DNA of 64,000 bases from Flavobacteriales bacterium (GCA_947447525.1 CANFJL010000006.1:110469-174468), one strand, 5' to 3'; shown: positions 51,062 through 62,900, numbered from the stretch's first letter. Program-made: numbers and translations. Notes: generated by a model not told the origin, from the letters alone.

Positions 51062-52132
51062 ATGAATATGAATGATAATCCTATAATTTCTCAAATGTCC
51101 ATGATGGGGCATGAGCAAGTATTATTCTGTAACGATGAAGCTACAGGATTAAAAGCAATTATTGCTGTTCATAACACAGTTTTAGGTCCTGCACTTGGTG
51201 GAACTAGAGTTTGGGCATACAACAATGAGATGGAAGCATTAAATGATGTGCTGCGTTTATCGCGTGGTATGACTTATAAGAATGCCATTTCTGGATTAAA
51301 TTTAGGTGGAGGTAAAGCTGTTATTATTGGTGATGCTCGAACTATAAAATCTGAAGCGCTTTTTAGAAGATTTGGAAAGTTTGTCAATGGATTGGCTGGA
51401 AAATATATTACTGCAGAAGATGTAGGCGTTTCTCCCTTAGACATGAATTATGTTAGCATGGAAACGCAGCATGTTGTTGGACTGCCTGGAAAAAGTGGAG
51501 ATCCATCGCCTGTAACTGCATATGGTGTTTACATGGGGATGAAGGCTGCTGCTAAAATTCAATTTGGCTCAGATTCACTTACAGGTAAAAAAATTGCGGT
51601 TCAAGGAGTAGGACATGTCGGTGAATATCTTGTTAAACACTTGACAGAAGAAGGTGCTCTTGTTTCTATTACCGATATTCATGAGGATACACTTTCTCGT
51701 GTAGCTCAAACTTATGGAGCTAAGATTGTTGCTCCAAAGGACATTTATGATATTGATATGGATATCTATGCGCCTTGTGCTTTAGGGGCAACCATAAATG
51801 ATGATACATTGAGTAGATTAAAATGTTCAGTAATTGCAGGTGCTGCCAACAATCAATTGATGGAAGAACAAAAGCATGGTGTTGAAGTGATGAAAAAAGG
51901 AATTATTTATGCTCCTGATTTTACCATCAATGCAGGCGGTGTCATTAATTGTTTCTCTGAAGTTCAAGGATTAAGCGCAGCATGGGCTCATTCTAAAGCA
52001 GAAGAAATTTACACCACCATCCATTCGATTGTGAAAAGATCTCAAGATACTCAAATACCTACTTATCAAATAGCCAATAAAATGGCTGAAGAGCGAATTG
52101 AAGCCATTGGTAAAGTTAAATTACCTAGATAA
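51062..52132 (+). CDS. Leucine/Glu/Phe/Val dehydrogenase family enzyme
   Basis: A 356-residue amino acid dehydrogenase. The N-terminal domain has LGPALGGTRVWAY and the catalytic Lys in NLGGGKAVIIGD, and the NAD-binding domain has KIAVQGVGHVGEYLVKHL (GxGxxG). SAEDVG-like TAEDVGVSP and GAANNQL are typical of leucine dehydrogenases. It reversibly deaminates branched-chain amino acids to oxo acids. The nusB gene follows after 4 bases. Confidence 0.94.
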   Translation: MNMNDNPIISQMSMMGHEQVLFCNDEATGLKAIIAVHNTVLGPALGGTRVWAYNNEMEALNDVLRLSRGMTYKNAISGLNLGGGKAVIIGDARTIKSEALFRRFGKFVNGLAGKYITAEDVGVSPLDMNYVSMETQHVVGLPGKSGDPSPVTAYGVYMGMKAAAKIQFGSDSLTGKKIAVQGVGHVGEYLVKHLTEEGALVSITDIHEDTLSRVAQTYGAKIVAPKDIYDIDMDIYAPCALGATINDDTLSRLKCSVIAGAANNQLMEEQKHGVEVMKKGIIYAPDFTINAGGVINCFSEVQGLSAAWAHSKAEEIYTTIHSIVKRSQDTQIPTYQIANKMAEERIEAIGKVKLPR

Positions 52133-52136
52133 ATAC

Positions 52137-53081
52137 ATGCTAAATAGAAGACATTTAAGAATTAAAGTACTTCAACTACTTTACGCTTATTATCAATCGG
52201 AAGAAGATAATTTTCCAAAAGCGGAAAAGGAATTATTGTTGACGATTGAACGCATGTACGATATGTACTTGTTTTTACTGCTCACTTTTTCAGAAGTTAA
52301 ACGGGCTGCTGAAAATAACCTAGCGGATAAAATGAAAAAAATGCGCCCGACAGAAGAAGATATGCATCCTAATAAAAAATGGGTGGATAATAAAATTGTC
52401 GCTCAATTAGAAGATTCATTTGCCTTAAGACAATTGACAGAAACGCGTAAAGTAAATTGGATGGGAGCGGAAAGTCAAGAAATGTTCCGTAAAATTTTCT
52501 TGCAAGTTATCGAAAGTGAAGTCTATTTCGAACACATGAATAATGGTCAATCTGGTTATGATGAGGACAAACATTTTGTGGTTGCTTTATTTAAGGAAGA
52601 CATTGCTAATTCAACTGTTTTGTATCATTTCTTTGAAGAAAAAAGTATCAATTGGTTAGATGATTTAGATTTATGTTGTTCTATGGCAATTAAGTCTATT
52701 AAAGGAATGACTGAAAATGTTGCCTTTGAACCTTTACCTTTGTTTAAGGAAAATGATGACGAAAAAGAATTTGTTATTGAATTGTTCAGGAATACCATCA
52801 AAATGAATGATCAAAGTGAACAATTGATTGCTGAATTAGCGGATAATTGGGAATTGGATAGGATCGCTAAAATGGACATGCTACTTTTGAAAATGAGTAT
52901 TGCTGAATTACAGATCTTCCCAAGTATCCCAACTAAAGTGACACTTAATGAATATATTGAAATCTCTAAGTTTTACAGTACACCAAAAAGTAATCTATTT
53001 ATAAACGGGGTGCTTGACAAAGCAATTAACAAATTAACCGAAGAGAAAAAAATTAAAAAGTCGGGTAGGGGTTTAATTTAA
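52137..53081 (+). CDS. nusB: Transcription antitermination factor NusB (long Bacteroidota form)
   Basis: A 314-residue protein. The start at 52137 (MLNRRHLRIKVLQLLYAYYQ) matches the family's usual first helix; the upstream extension of the frame lies in the preceding gene. The C-terminal domain ends with WELDRIAKMDMLLLKMSIAE and NEYIEISKFYSTPKSNLFIN, both classical NusB motifs. E. coli NusB has 139 residues; the longer form with an inserted helical region is usual in Bacteroidota. It forms an operon with DUF1573 and yajC. Confidence 0.92.
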   Translation: MLNRRHLRIKVLQLLYAYYQSEEDNFPKAEKELLLTIERMYDMYLFLLLTFSEVKRAAENNLADKMKKMRPTEEDMHPNKKWVDNKIVAQLEDSFALRQLTETRKVNWMGAESQEMFRKIFLQVIESEVYFEHMNNGQSGYDEDKHFVVALFKEDIANSTVLYHFFEEKSINWLDDLDLCCSMAIKSIKGMTENVAFEPLPLFKENDDEKEFVIELFRNTIKMNDQSEQLIAELADNWELDRIAKMDMLLLKMSIAELQIFPSIPTKVTLNEYIEISKFYSTPKSNLFINGVLDKAINKLTEEKKIKKSGRGLI

Positions 53082-53092
53082 ATTTATTTAAA

Positions 53093-53491
53093 ATGAAAAA
53101 TATGAAAAGCATCATTGGGATTTTATTTGCAGGATTAATTCTAGCTTCTTGTACTGGAAATCAAGATATTGAAGTGGGACAAAAAACCACAATGGAAGTT
53201 AATTTACTTTATGATGCTGGAAATGTAATCAAAGGAGAAGTAATTAATGCCAAGTTTAAAGTGAAAAATACAGGTGATTATCCATTAGTTTTTGGTGAGG
53301 TAAGACCTTCTTGTTCTTGTACTGTACCCCACAAACCAGAAGAGCCTATTCAACCAGGCGAAACTGGAGAAATTGTAGCTCAAGTCATGACTGATCAATT
53401 GATAACTAAGAATGTAACCAAGTCCATTACCCTATTAACCAATACAGAACCATCGACTACAACGTTGATCATTAAAGCAGTAATCAAATAA
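53093..53491 (+). CDS. DUF1573 lipoprotein
   Basis: A 132-residue protein with a lipobox (GLILASCTGNQD) and one DUF1573 Ig-like domain: KFKVKNTGDYPLVFGEVRPS, then CSCTVPHKPEEPIQPGETGE. The two Cys in SCSCT are typical. Its place between nusB and yajC is conserved in Bacteroidota. Function unknown. Confidence 0.9.
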   Translation: MKNMKSIIGILFAGLILASCTGNQDIEVGQKTTMEVNLLYDAGNVIKGEVINAKFKVKNTGDYPLVFGEVRPSCSCTVPHKPEEPIQPGETGEIVAQVMTDQLITKNVTKSITLLTNTEPSTTTLIIKAVIK

Positions 53492-53511
53492 CCAATAATA
53501 TATTTAAAATT

Positions 53512-53793
53512 ATGTCAAGTAATCCAACACAAAGTGTCATCATGATTGTAGTGATGATTGTTATCTTTTATTTTTTTATGATTCGACCGAATATGAAAAA
53601 ACAAAAAGAAGCTAAAAAGTTTAGAGAAGGAATAAAGAATGGTGATAAAGTCGTAACGATTGGAGGTATCCATGGTAAAGTTCTGGAAGTAAGTGAAACA
53701 ACTATTTTGATTCAATCTGAAGGAAGTAAATTACGCTTAGAAAAGTCCGCAATAGCAACTTCAGTAGAAGATCAAATTACGGAGAAGGCTTAA
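53512..53793 (+). CDS. yajC: Preprotein translocase subunit YajC
   Basis: A 93-residue protein with one membrane helix (IMIVVMIVIFYFFMIRP, about residues 9-25) and the YajC core KKQKEAKKFREGIKNGDKVV, TIGGIHGKVLEV and KSAIATSV. It belongs to the SecDF-YajC complex. It sits 20 bases after the DUF1573 gene. Confidence 0.95.
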   Translation: MSSNPTQSVIMIVVMIVIFYFFMIRPNMKKQKEAKKFREGIKNGDKVVTIGGIHGKVLEVSETTILIQSEGSKLRLEKSAIATSVEDQITEKA

Positions 53794-53897
53794 TAATTTA
53801 ACCTTTTGGGTAGATAAAATTTATTTTTTAAGTTAATTCTTAACAGTATTGAATTTTTTATCTATTTTTAAAAACTAATATTAATTAAAATATAAAA

Positions 53898-54191
53898 ATG
53901 AAGAAATTAACTTATTTACTTGCATTTACAATGTTTATGGGATTATCCTCTTGTGGTGGATCTGAGATTTGTAATTGTGCAGATACTTGGTTAGAGGTAT
54001 CTAAAGAAATGAAAGCAGCTGGAACTGATGCTGGTAAATTCAAAGCGATTCAAGATAAGCACAAAGAAGATCTTGCTAAATGTGAGAAATTAGGTGTTGG
54101 AAAAACTCCTGAGGAACTTAAGAAAATGGAAGTTACTTTGAAAGAATGTGAATCATTTAAAGAAATGGAAAAAATGCAAGCTAATCCTTAA
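53898..54191 (+). CDS. Small lipoprotein of unknown function
   Basis: A 97-residue protein with a lipobox (MFMGLSSCGGSEIC). The mature part is Lys- and Glu-rich, helical, and carries four cysteines after the lipidated one (SEICNCADTW, LAKCEKL, LKECESF), which could form disulfides. Similar short Cys-containing lipoproteins are frequent in Flavobacteriales, with no known role. A good terminator follows. Confidence 0.75.
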   Translation: MKKLTYLLAFTMFMGLSSCGGSEICNCADTWLEVSKEMKAAGTDAGKFKAIQDKHKEDLAKCEKLGVGKTPEELKKMEVTLKECESFKEMEKMQANP

Positions 54192-54213
54192 GCTCATTTT
54201 CCTGTAATATTAT

Positions 54214-54235
54214 AAAGACCAGTTATCTGGTCTTT
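54214..54235 (+). terminator. Rho-independent terminator
   Basis: A perfect 9-base stem (AAAGACCAG / CTGGTCTTT) with a TTAT loop, followed by a run of T. It lies 22 bases after the stop of the small lipoprotein gene and before the minus-strand Kelch gene. Confidence 0.92.
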
Positions 54236-54299
54236 TTTTTTGATTAAAAAATCGGGTTCAATGAAGTGTTTTTATTTGATAATGGTATAAATGAAATCA

Positions 54300-55385
54300 T
54301 CATTCTATTTGAAAAACTTTTTTACTACTTCCATCGCTGTATATGAAAATCAATAGTTGGTTTGATTCATTTGGTACTTCACGACCCAAAATATCGACAA
54401 TTTTCAGGAGTCCAATTTTTTGATTGGGGGATAAAACTGGAGTTGATAATACAGGATTAAACTTCCAAGTTTGAACAAGTCGCTCGTTTGCCTCATTAAT
54501 CCCGGTAGCATAATACAATACATTTTGATGCGCTAATCCAATTCCTCCTCTTCTTCCGCTTTCGGGTAATCCTGGATAATTGGTCCAAATGTTTTGATCT
54601 ACTTGATATTTCCAAAGATCATTATGAGAATTGTTAAGACTGTCAAGTCCAAAACAAACAATTAAAGCGTCATCAATTACAGAAATACTAGCATGCGATC
54701 TTCCAAGGGAAGGGAAACTTGAAATCTGTATCCACGAATCTTGTGCTGGATCATATTCATACAATTCATTATGAAAATAATTATTTTCATCGCGACCAAA
54801 AATCATATATCCTTTACCATTCTTGCTAGTAGCTGTGGACCGCCATAGATTTCCAAAAGGAAAACTATTTTTCTGTGTCCATGTATTCGAGTTCAAACTA
54901 TAAGCCCAAACCTCATTTATTTCTGTATTTTGAGCAGTTTTTCCACCAATAATATATACAGTATCATTGATAACGAATTGAGCGCAACCACTTCTTCCTG
55001 CTCCAGGAAGTGGATTCAATTCCATCCATGAATTTGTAGCTGCATTATAATCCCATAAATCATTGAGAAATTGAGTTCCATTATATCCACCAAAAACATA
55101 TCCTTTTGTCAATTCATTTGAAAACCCACTAGAATATTGTCTTTCTTTATTTACAGGTAATGCAGCTATTGGAAACCAACTATCATTGGAAAGGTTTAAC
55201 CCATAAAAATCACTTTCACAAGACCACCAAGGCGTCATTCCAGTTCCGAAATAGGCTGTGTCTCCGATGATAAATCCTGAACCATCATCCCTTGGGTTTC
55301 CCGGAAAATCGGTGAGTTGTTGCCAATTTTGAGCTATCCCACTAAATTGAATTAAGAGTAAACCTAAAAGGAGTATTTGTTTCAT
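54300..55385 (-). CDS. Secreted Kelch-repeat protein, T9SS-type C-terminus (copy 4)
   Basis: A 361-residue exported protein with a signal peptide (about residues 1-18, FSGIAQ) and Kelch repeats (DYNAATNSWMELNPLPGAGR, AYSLNSNTWTQKNSFPFG, EYDPAQDSWIQISSFPSLGR). The C-terminus differs from the other three Kelch proteins: VDILGREVPNESNQLLIF followed by a YSDGSSKK tail, a variant T9SS C-terminal domain. It is encoded on the opposite strand about 6 kb from the Kelch operon. Confidence 0.87.
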   Translation of the reverse strand: MKQILLLGLLLIQFSGIAQNWQQLTDFPGNPRDDGSGFIIGDTAYFGTGMTPWWSCESDFYGLNLSNDSWFPIAALPVNKERQYSSGFSNELTKGYVFGGYNGTQFLNDLWDYNAATNSWMELNPLPGAGRSGCAQFVINDTVYIIGGKTAQNTEINEVWAYSLNSNTWTQKNSFPFGNLWRSTATSKNGKGYMIFGRDENNYFHNELYEYDPAQDSWIQISSFPSLGRSHASISVIDDALIVCFGLDSLNNSHNDLWKYQVDQNIWTNYPGLPESGRRGGIGLAHQNVLYYATGINEANERLVQTWKFNPVLSTPVLSPNQKIGLLKIVDILGREVPNESNQLLIFIYSDGSSKKVFQIE

Positions 55386-55424
55386 TTTAAGAAATTAAAA
55401 TTTAAGAAAAGGAAAACGAAAGGT

Positions 55425-56780
55425 TTACGGTAATGTTTTGTCAAGTAAAAAAACAAATCCAGCTATGGCGGCAGCTCCCAATTCCAATTCGCGTTTGTTT
55501 ACATTCTCAAAAACATCGCTTGGGGCATGATGAAAATCAAAGTACCGTTGTGAATCTGGTACAAAACCAAACAATGGAATAGAGGGGTATTTTTCTTTTA
55601 AAGGTCCAATATCAACGCCTCCATAACCTTTTTCCCAAGTCGTAAGATCATAATCTTTAAAATTCGGTGCAAGCGTTTTTAAGAAGTTCACTTGTTCATC
55701 TGTCCCATCAACACCAAATCCGCGTGGAGAAAACCCTCCTCGGTCACTTTCTAGTGCAGCTATTTGTAATTCATTGTTCTCTTTGCACCAGCTTGCGTAG
55801 GTTTTTCCACCCATATTACCATTTTCCTCATTCATAAAAAAGACAACACGAAGCGTATGTTCTGGTTCATATTTTAAAGTCTTTAAAATACGCAAAGCTT
55901 CCAAGCAATGAATAACACCTGCACCATCATCATGCGCTCCTTCTCCTGTATCCCATGAATCTAGATGTCCACCGAAAGTAATAATTTCATTAGATTTTTT
56001 ACCCGTCATTTCTGCAATGACATTAAAGGATTCTGCATCTGGAAAAACTCGGCAATCCAATTCAAGATGTAAGGTTAAGCTTCCTTTCTTCAATAATGCA
56101 GCAACACTATTGGCATCTTCTGTAGACAAGGCTGCAGCGGGTATTTTAGTAACCTTATCATCATATTTCATAGATCCAGTATGTGGAAATTGATCTTCAG
56201 GCAATCCCAAGGAGCGAATAATAACAGCGATCGCACCAAGTTTTGCTGCTTCAATAGCGCCTTCGCCACGAATAGGGTAGCACCCACCATAAGCTTTGAA
56301 GGTTATAATTTGTGCTGCATCCATTAATTGATTAAGAAATACAATTTTCCCTTTGACATCTTTAGCTTTTGCATTTTTGAGCTCATTAAAATTATCGAAC
56401 ATAATTACCTCTCCGCTCAAAAGTCCATTGGTTCCAATAGAACCACCTAAAGCCAAAATATGCAATTTTTGAAGTGCATGATCTTGATTTTCTACCCAAG
56501 CCACCTCTTTATTTCCTCTTTCCCAATGAGGTACTTTGATAGGCTGTAAATAGACTTTGTCAAATCCATAACTTTTCATTTTTGCTTCAGACCATTGAAT
56601 CGCCATACTTGCTTCAGCGGATCCAGAAAGTCGAGGACCAATATCCTTGCATAATTTTCGTAAATCTTCATACGCTTTGCCTCTTAACAAGGCCTCGTTG
56701 TAGATTTTCCTGATAAAAACTGAATCACTTTGCGCAAAAGACAATTGACTTAATAAAATAAAAAAGAATAGTAATCTCAT
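55425..56780 (-). CDS. Secreted M28 family zinc aminopeptidase
   Basis: A 451-residue exported peptidase. Signal peptide residues about 1-16 (LSFAQ). The M28 zinc ligands are visible: FGGHLDSWDTGEGAHDDGAG, the general base and ligand in FFMNEENGNMGG, and the later FDFHHAPSDVFENV. An inserted region (about 120-225) resembles a PA domain. It would remove N-terminal residues or dipeptides from extracellular peptides. No T9SS signal is visible, so it is probably periplasmic or secreted by another route. Confidence 0.93.
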   Translation of the reverse strand: MRLLFFFILLSQLSFAQSDSVFIRKIYNEALLRGKAYEDLRKLCKDIGPRLSGSAEASMAIQWSEAKMKSYGFDKVYLQPIKVPHWERGNKEVAWVENQDHALQKLHILALGGSIGTNGLLSGEVIMFDNFNELKNAKAKDVKGKIVFLNQLMDAAQIITFKAYGGCYPIRGEGAIEAAKLGAIAVIIRSLGLPEDQFPHTGSMKYDDKVTKIPAAALSTEDANSVAALLKKGSLTLHLELDCRVFPDAESFNVIAEMTGKKSNEIITFGGHLDSWDTGEGAHDDGAGVIHCLEALRILKTLKYEPEHTLRVVFFMNEENGNMGGKTYASWCKENNELQIAALESDRGGFSPRGFGVDGTDEQVNFLKTLAPNFKDYDLTTWEKGYGGVDIGPLKEKYPSIPLFGFVPDSQRYFDFHHAPSDVFENVNKRELELGAAAIAGFVFLLDKTLP

Positions 56781-56895
56781 AATATTTTTTTTACGAAGAT
56801 AGCATAATGTGCAAAAGTATAGCTGCTATTGAGGCAACGCTTTAAGAAAATCTAAGTTAAACTGATGTTAATTAGATTATTTAATCTATATGTTA

Positions 56896-56903
56896 TAACT
56901 TTG
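56896..56903 (+). promoter_or_regulatory. Possible -7 box (TAACTTTG) for the giant surface protein
   Basis: A TAnnTTTG match 23 bases before the ATG at 56927, in the divergent 146-base gap after the M28 peptidase. No TTG was found at the right -33 spacing, so it is tentative. Confidence 0.5.
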
Positions 56904-56926
56904 ATTTAATACAGATTAACTACTCA

Positions 56927-59900
56927 ATGAATTCTTCAAATTTCAATATTTTCAGTATCATTCGACGAAATGGCTTCGCTGTTTCGATTTTGATGCTTTT
57001 GATTTTTGGGAATGTTGGGAGGTCTTATGGGCAGGTGGCGAGTATTTCTTTATCAACAATTTCACCCGGAGCATCTAATATTGTTGGATTTGAAAATTAT
57101 TACACCTACTGTTATGTTTATGGTAATGATAATCCCAACCAATTAGGTTTTAGTTTTACCTCTAATTCAACTGGAACCAATGCTTCAACAATTCATACTG
57201 TAAATTGGGGTGACGGTACTTCAGCAGATGTTTGGACGGGAACAAATAAAACTTTTGTTCATAATTATTCTTTCAATTCTACTTCCAATGGGAGTATTCA
57301 TACAGTAACTTATTCTGTAGGTTCAACCTCTACTACGTTTCAAGTTTATATTGGTGTTTCACCAGGTATTGCAATTAATCCTCAGGCCACTGCATTGTGT
57401 GCCCCTTTGAATCAAACTTTCACAATAGTTCAAAATCAACCAAATTTAACCAATCAAGTTAATTCTCCTTTAACTACCTACAGTCTTACAGTTTTGGATG
57501 GACCTAACGCATATATTTCGGCTCAATATAGTTGGAATCAATCTAATGTTCCAAGTTCATTCAACTATAATTTCACAACATCATCTTGTGGTGATAATTA
57601 TGTTTACAATGGTTCGACAATAAATAATGCCAATGCTATTTCTGGTTTAGTGGCAAATCCATGTGGTACAGTAAACTTAACTCAAGGACCATATCGGCTT
57701 TCTCAACAGGCCGTTGCTAATTTTAATGTTGGTCATAATGGTACTACCTATCCAATGACTCAAGTTTTACCTGAAGTTTGTACAGGTGATCAAATTCAAT
57801 TAACTGACATATCAAATTATGGTGAATTTGTTACAGCTACTTCATGCAGTAATAGTGCCGGTAATAGTTTAAGAGTTTGGGGTATTACACCAAATAGCGG
57901 ATATTCAATTATCACAGGTGATCTAGATTTATTTAGTAACGGTTCTGTTTCTAATGCAAATTCTGTTGCTCCAATTATTCAGTTTAATGTTCCCGGAACC
58001 TATACCATTAAATTAAAAATAGACAATGCGATTGGGGCAGGATGTCCTACCAATGAAATTACAAGAACAATAATTGTACATGAAATACCTACAGTAAGTG
58101 TTCCCAATATTACCATTTGTAATGGTCAGCAAGGAACGTTAGTAGCAACACCATCTATACCAGGGGGATTATATTCTTGGTCAACTAATTCAACTACCTC
58201 AAGTATACAGGCTTCTCCTCAAGTGAATACAAATTACACTGTAAGTTATTCTTTAGCTGGTTGTGTCAGTCCAACCATTTCTGCAACCATCACAGTAAAT
58301 CCTGTGCCTCAAATTTCATTAGCTGGTCAAACTATTTGTGCAGGAAATAGTGTTACTTTAACTGCTTCACCTAGTATTTTTGGAGGAACCTATTTGTGGA
58401 CTAATCCAAATTCGACGGCTCAAAGTGTTGCTGTAAGTCCAAGTGTGAGCACCGCTTATCAAGTTCAGTATACATTAAGCGGTTGTAGTAATGTTGCCAA
58501 TGCAACTGTTACAGTAAATCCTTCACCAGGAATTATAGGTTCTGCAGTAAAACATTATATATGTGAAGGTTCACAGGTTCAATTACAAGCACAGGGTAAT
58601 CCATTAAATGGTACTTTTTCATGGACTGGTCCAAATAATTTTACATCAACACTTCAAAATCCATCTGTATCTCCGCTGGTTTCCTCCGTTTATACAGTTC
58701 AATATTCTTATAATAATTGTATTGGATCTGATACGGTTAATATTACAATTTTACCAAAACCTCAAGTTTCTGTTAATAACCCTACTATTTGTCTTGGAAG
58801 TACAGCAAACATAACAAGTTTTGTGAATCCTTCAGGAGGTTCTTATTCTTGGTCTCCAGGAGCAACAACGACATCAGGTTTTTCTGTAACTCCAAATACA
58901 ACTGGTGTACTTTCTTATATTTTAACATATACTGGGCCTAATGGATGTGTAAATAAAGATACCGCTATTGTAACCACTTCTATTACAGCTAATATATCTG
59001 TGAACAATCCTACAATTTGTAGTGGACAGAATGCCACTTTGAATGCTACAATTACCAATGGAGCTGCCACGAATGGAATTTATGCTTGGTCGCCTGGTGG
59101 AGCAACAACTTCCTCTATCACTGTTACTCCAGGTTCAACAACTAATTACTCCGTTACTTATACTTTAGGTAGTTGTCCGAGTACCACGACCAATGCAACA
59201 GTAACTGTAAATCCAACGCCTAATGTTACCGCAACAGGAACTGCTATTTGTCCGGGCGCAACAGCGACAGTGAGCTCTGTGGTTACTCCAACGGGAGGTT
59301 CTTATTTATGGTCAAATAATCTAAATACAAGTAGCATAAGTGTTTCTCCTATTGCTAACACTACATATACCTTAACTTATACTACTCTTAATGGTTGTAT
59401 TGGCACTGATACTGCCAATGTAATTATTAAACCAATTGCAACCGTAGGGGTTAATTCACTCAGTATTTGTAATGGTCAATCAGCCTTATTAACAGCAACT
59501 CCAAATTTAACAGGTGGTACTTATTTGTGGACTCCGGGTGGAGCTACTACCCAAAGTATTACTGTTTCCCCAACAGCTACCACAACTTATTCTGTTCAAT
59601 ATATATTGAATGGATGCTCAAGCGCATTGGCAAATGGAGTGGTAACAGTTAAACCCGTACCAACTTTAACTATAACATCTAATGGAGGAACTACTATTTG
59701 TGCGGGTCAAGTGCTTACTTTGACAGGTAATCCCAATCTTCCTAATGGTAGTTTTACTTGGTCTCCCGGTGGACAAACAAGCAATTCAATAACCATTAAC
59801 CCTCAAACTACTACGAATTATAGTTTGGTATACACCTTGAATTCTTGTTCTGTAACTGCGCAATTACCGATTACAGTAAATCCAATTCCATCAGTAAATA

Positions 59901-62900
59901 CCACAAATACTACTATTTGTGCTGGACAAGCGGCAAGTTTAAGTTCAACTGTCTCTCCTTCTGGTGGAACTTATTCATGGACAAGTGGGGCAACAACTTC
60001 TGGGATTACTGTTAATGTATCAAGTACCGCCACTTTTATTTTAAATTATACTGTAAATAATTGCTCTTATTCAGATACTTCCTTAGTGACTGTAATTCCA
60101 ACACCTGTTGTTACAATAAATCCATTAACATCAACGGTGTGTAGTGGTGTAAGTCAATTATTAAATGCTGTTGTAGTTGGTTATCCAACCACAGGTTCTT
60201 ATCAATGGAATACTGGAGCATCAACCTCAAGTATTACCGTTACGCCTTCAAGTACGCAAAATTATTCTGTTATTTATACCTTAAATGGCTGTCCAAGTAA
60301 TAGTGTTTCGGCTACAGTTACAGTAAATCCAAGTCCAACTGCTACAGCAATCGGAGCAACAATTTGTCCTGGCGCTGTTGCTAATTTAACATCAAATGTT
60401 GCTCCATCAGGAGGTTCTTATTTATGGACACCCGGAAATCAAACAACTTCAAGTGTAAATGTTACGCCTTCAAGTGCTACTGTTTATACCTTGACCTACA
60501 CGCTTAATAATTGTTCGGTAACAGATACTGCTAATGTGATCATTAAACCGATTGCTAGTGTGGTAGTAAATTCAGTAAGTATTTGTAATGGACAATCAGC
60601 TTTACTAACCGCAACCCCAACAATCACAGGTGGTACTTATTTATGGTCTCCAGGAGGGGCAACAACACAAAGTATTACTGTTGCGCCAAGTTCTACAACA
60701 AACTACTCTGTAATTTATACGCTTAATAATTGTGCCAGTGCTTCTGCAAATGGAACGGTAACAGTTAAACCTGTCCCTGTCGCAAGTATCGTTCCGAATA
60801 TTGCAAATCCTGTTTGTGCTGGTCAAGTAATTACGCTTACAGGTGGCGCTAATTTACCTAATGGAACTTATACTTGGACCGCTGGAGGTCAAACAACCCA
60901 GGCCATAAATGTGAATCCTCAAACTACCAATGCGTATTCAATGGTTTACAATTTGAATGGTTGTGTGGATACAGTTCAATATACTGTTAATGTTAATCCA
61001 AAGCCATTAATTACGGTTAATGATGCTTCAATCTGTGCCGGTTCTAGTACAACTTTAACAGCGACAGGAACACCAATTGGAGGGACTTATTCATGGACTG
61101 GTGGAGGCACAACGAATTCAATTACTGTTAGCCCTGCAGCAACAACCACTTATATCGTTACTTATACCCAGAATGGTTGTAGTGCTAGTGACACTGCTTT
61201 GGTTCAAGTTACTAATACTCCAACCATCAGTTTAACCCCTGTAAATCCAACCATTTGTAGCGGATCAAGTGTTCTTTTAACAGCAACACCTATTAATTCA
61301 CCTTTAACAGGTTCTTATCAATGGAATACAGGTGCAACTACGCAATCAATTACAGTAAGTCCTGTTATTCAAACAAGTTATTCAGTAACATATGTCCTCA
61401 ATGGTTGCCCAAGTTTAACACAAAGTACCAATGTAAATGTCAATCCAAGTCCATCAGTAAATATAAATGGCATATCGGTTTGTCCTGGAACGTCAGTTAC
61501 GCTGTCATCCAATGTTCTTCCTAGTGGCGGAACATTTTCCTGGTCGAACAATCAAACTCCTGCAACCTCTTCAAGTTCTAGTTTAACTGTTACGCCTGGA
61601 GTCACTACAATATACACTCTTAGTTATTCTTTAAACAATTGTACTGCAACAGACACTGCAATTGTGACGGTTAAACCAACACCAACTTTAACAGTTAACA
61701 ATATGACCATTTGTCAAGGTCAAAACGCTTTGTTAACGGCAACTCCAAATTTATCTGGAGGTACTTTTGTTTGGACACCAAATGGTGCAAGCACTCCAAG
61801 TATTACGGTTTCCCCTTCGTCAACGACTAATTATTCTGTAATTTATACATTAGCAGGTTGTTCTAGTTTGAATACTGCAGGTACGGTCACCGTTAATCCA
61901 TACCCAATTGCAACAATAACGACAAATGCTATTCCACCAATATGTTCAGGACAATCGGTTAATTTAACAGCAAATATTAATGGTCAATATGCATGGTCTC
62001 CAGGATCACAAACAAGCCAGTCTGTCACTGTAAACCCATTAGCAACAACTACTTATACTTTAATCAACACACTAAATGGATGCTCTGATACGGCATCATA
62101 TACTGTTGTAGTCACTCCAAATCCTACGATTTCAATTGTTTCAGATACCATTTGTATCGGACAAACTGCTTCTTTATTAGCGATTGGTTTGCCTTCTGGC
62201 GGTACTTATTTATGGACACCTGTTAATCTAACTACTGCAGGAATAAATGTTACGCCAGTTTCAACTTCAAATTATACCGTTAATTATTCCTTAAATGGAT
62301 GTTCTTCTTCAACAACTTCTTCTGTATTGGTTCATCCATTACCCAACGTAAATGCTGGTCAAGACATTATAGTGTGTACTGGAACTTCTGTTACCTTGTC
62401 TGGAACTGGAGCACAAACTTATTCATGGAACAATAATGTGATAAATAATCAAGGTTTTGTGCCACTTACCAATGGAAATTACATTGTTACTGGGACAGAT
62501 GTATTTGGATGTGTAAATACAGACCAAGTAAATGTAACGATTAATGCATACCCTTCCGTTAGCGTTAATAATACAACTATTTGTAGTGGATTAGCGGCTT
62601 CTTTAGTTGCTAATGCTTCGCCCTCTGGAGGAACTTATTTATGGACTCCAAATAGTGCTACTACTTCTTCAATTTCGGTAACTCCGATAGTAAATACGAG
62701 CTATATAGTTTCTTATAGTTTGAATAATTGTACAAGTACCGATACCTCTTTTGTATCTGTAATTACCTCTCCAACTTTAAGTGTAAATAGCGCCACCATT
62801 TGTAATGGTCAAAGTTCAGTTCTTACTGCCACACCATCAATTCCAGGAGGTGTTTATTCTTGGTCAACTAATGAAACAACCAATGCTATTACGGTTGCAC

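Noticed and set aside
52098..52136. Earlier start for NusB, and similarly 41924 for HisS and 41105 for YqgE
   Set aside because: Each extension falls inside or opposite the neighbouring gene, and the later ATG matches the usual family N-terminus.
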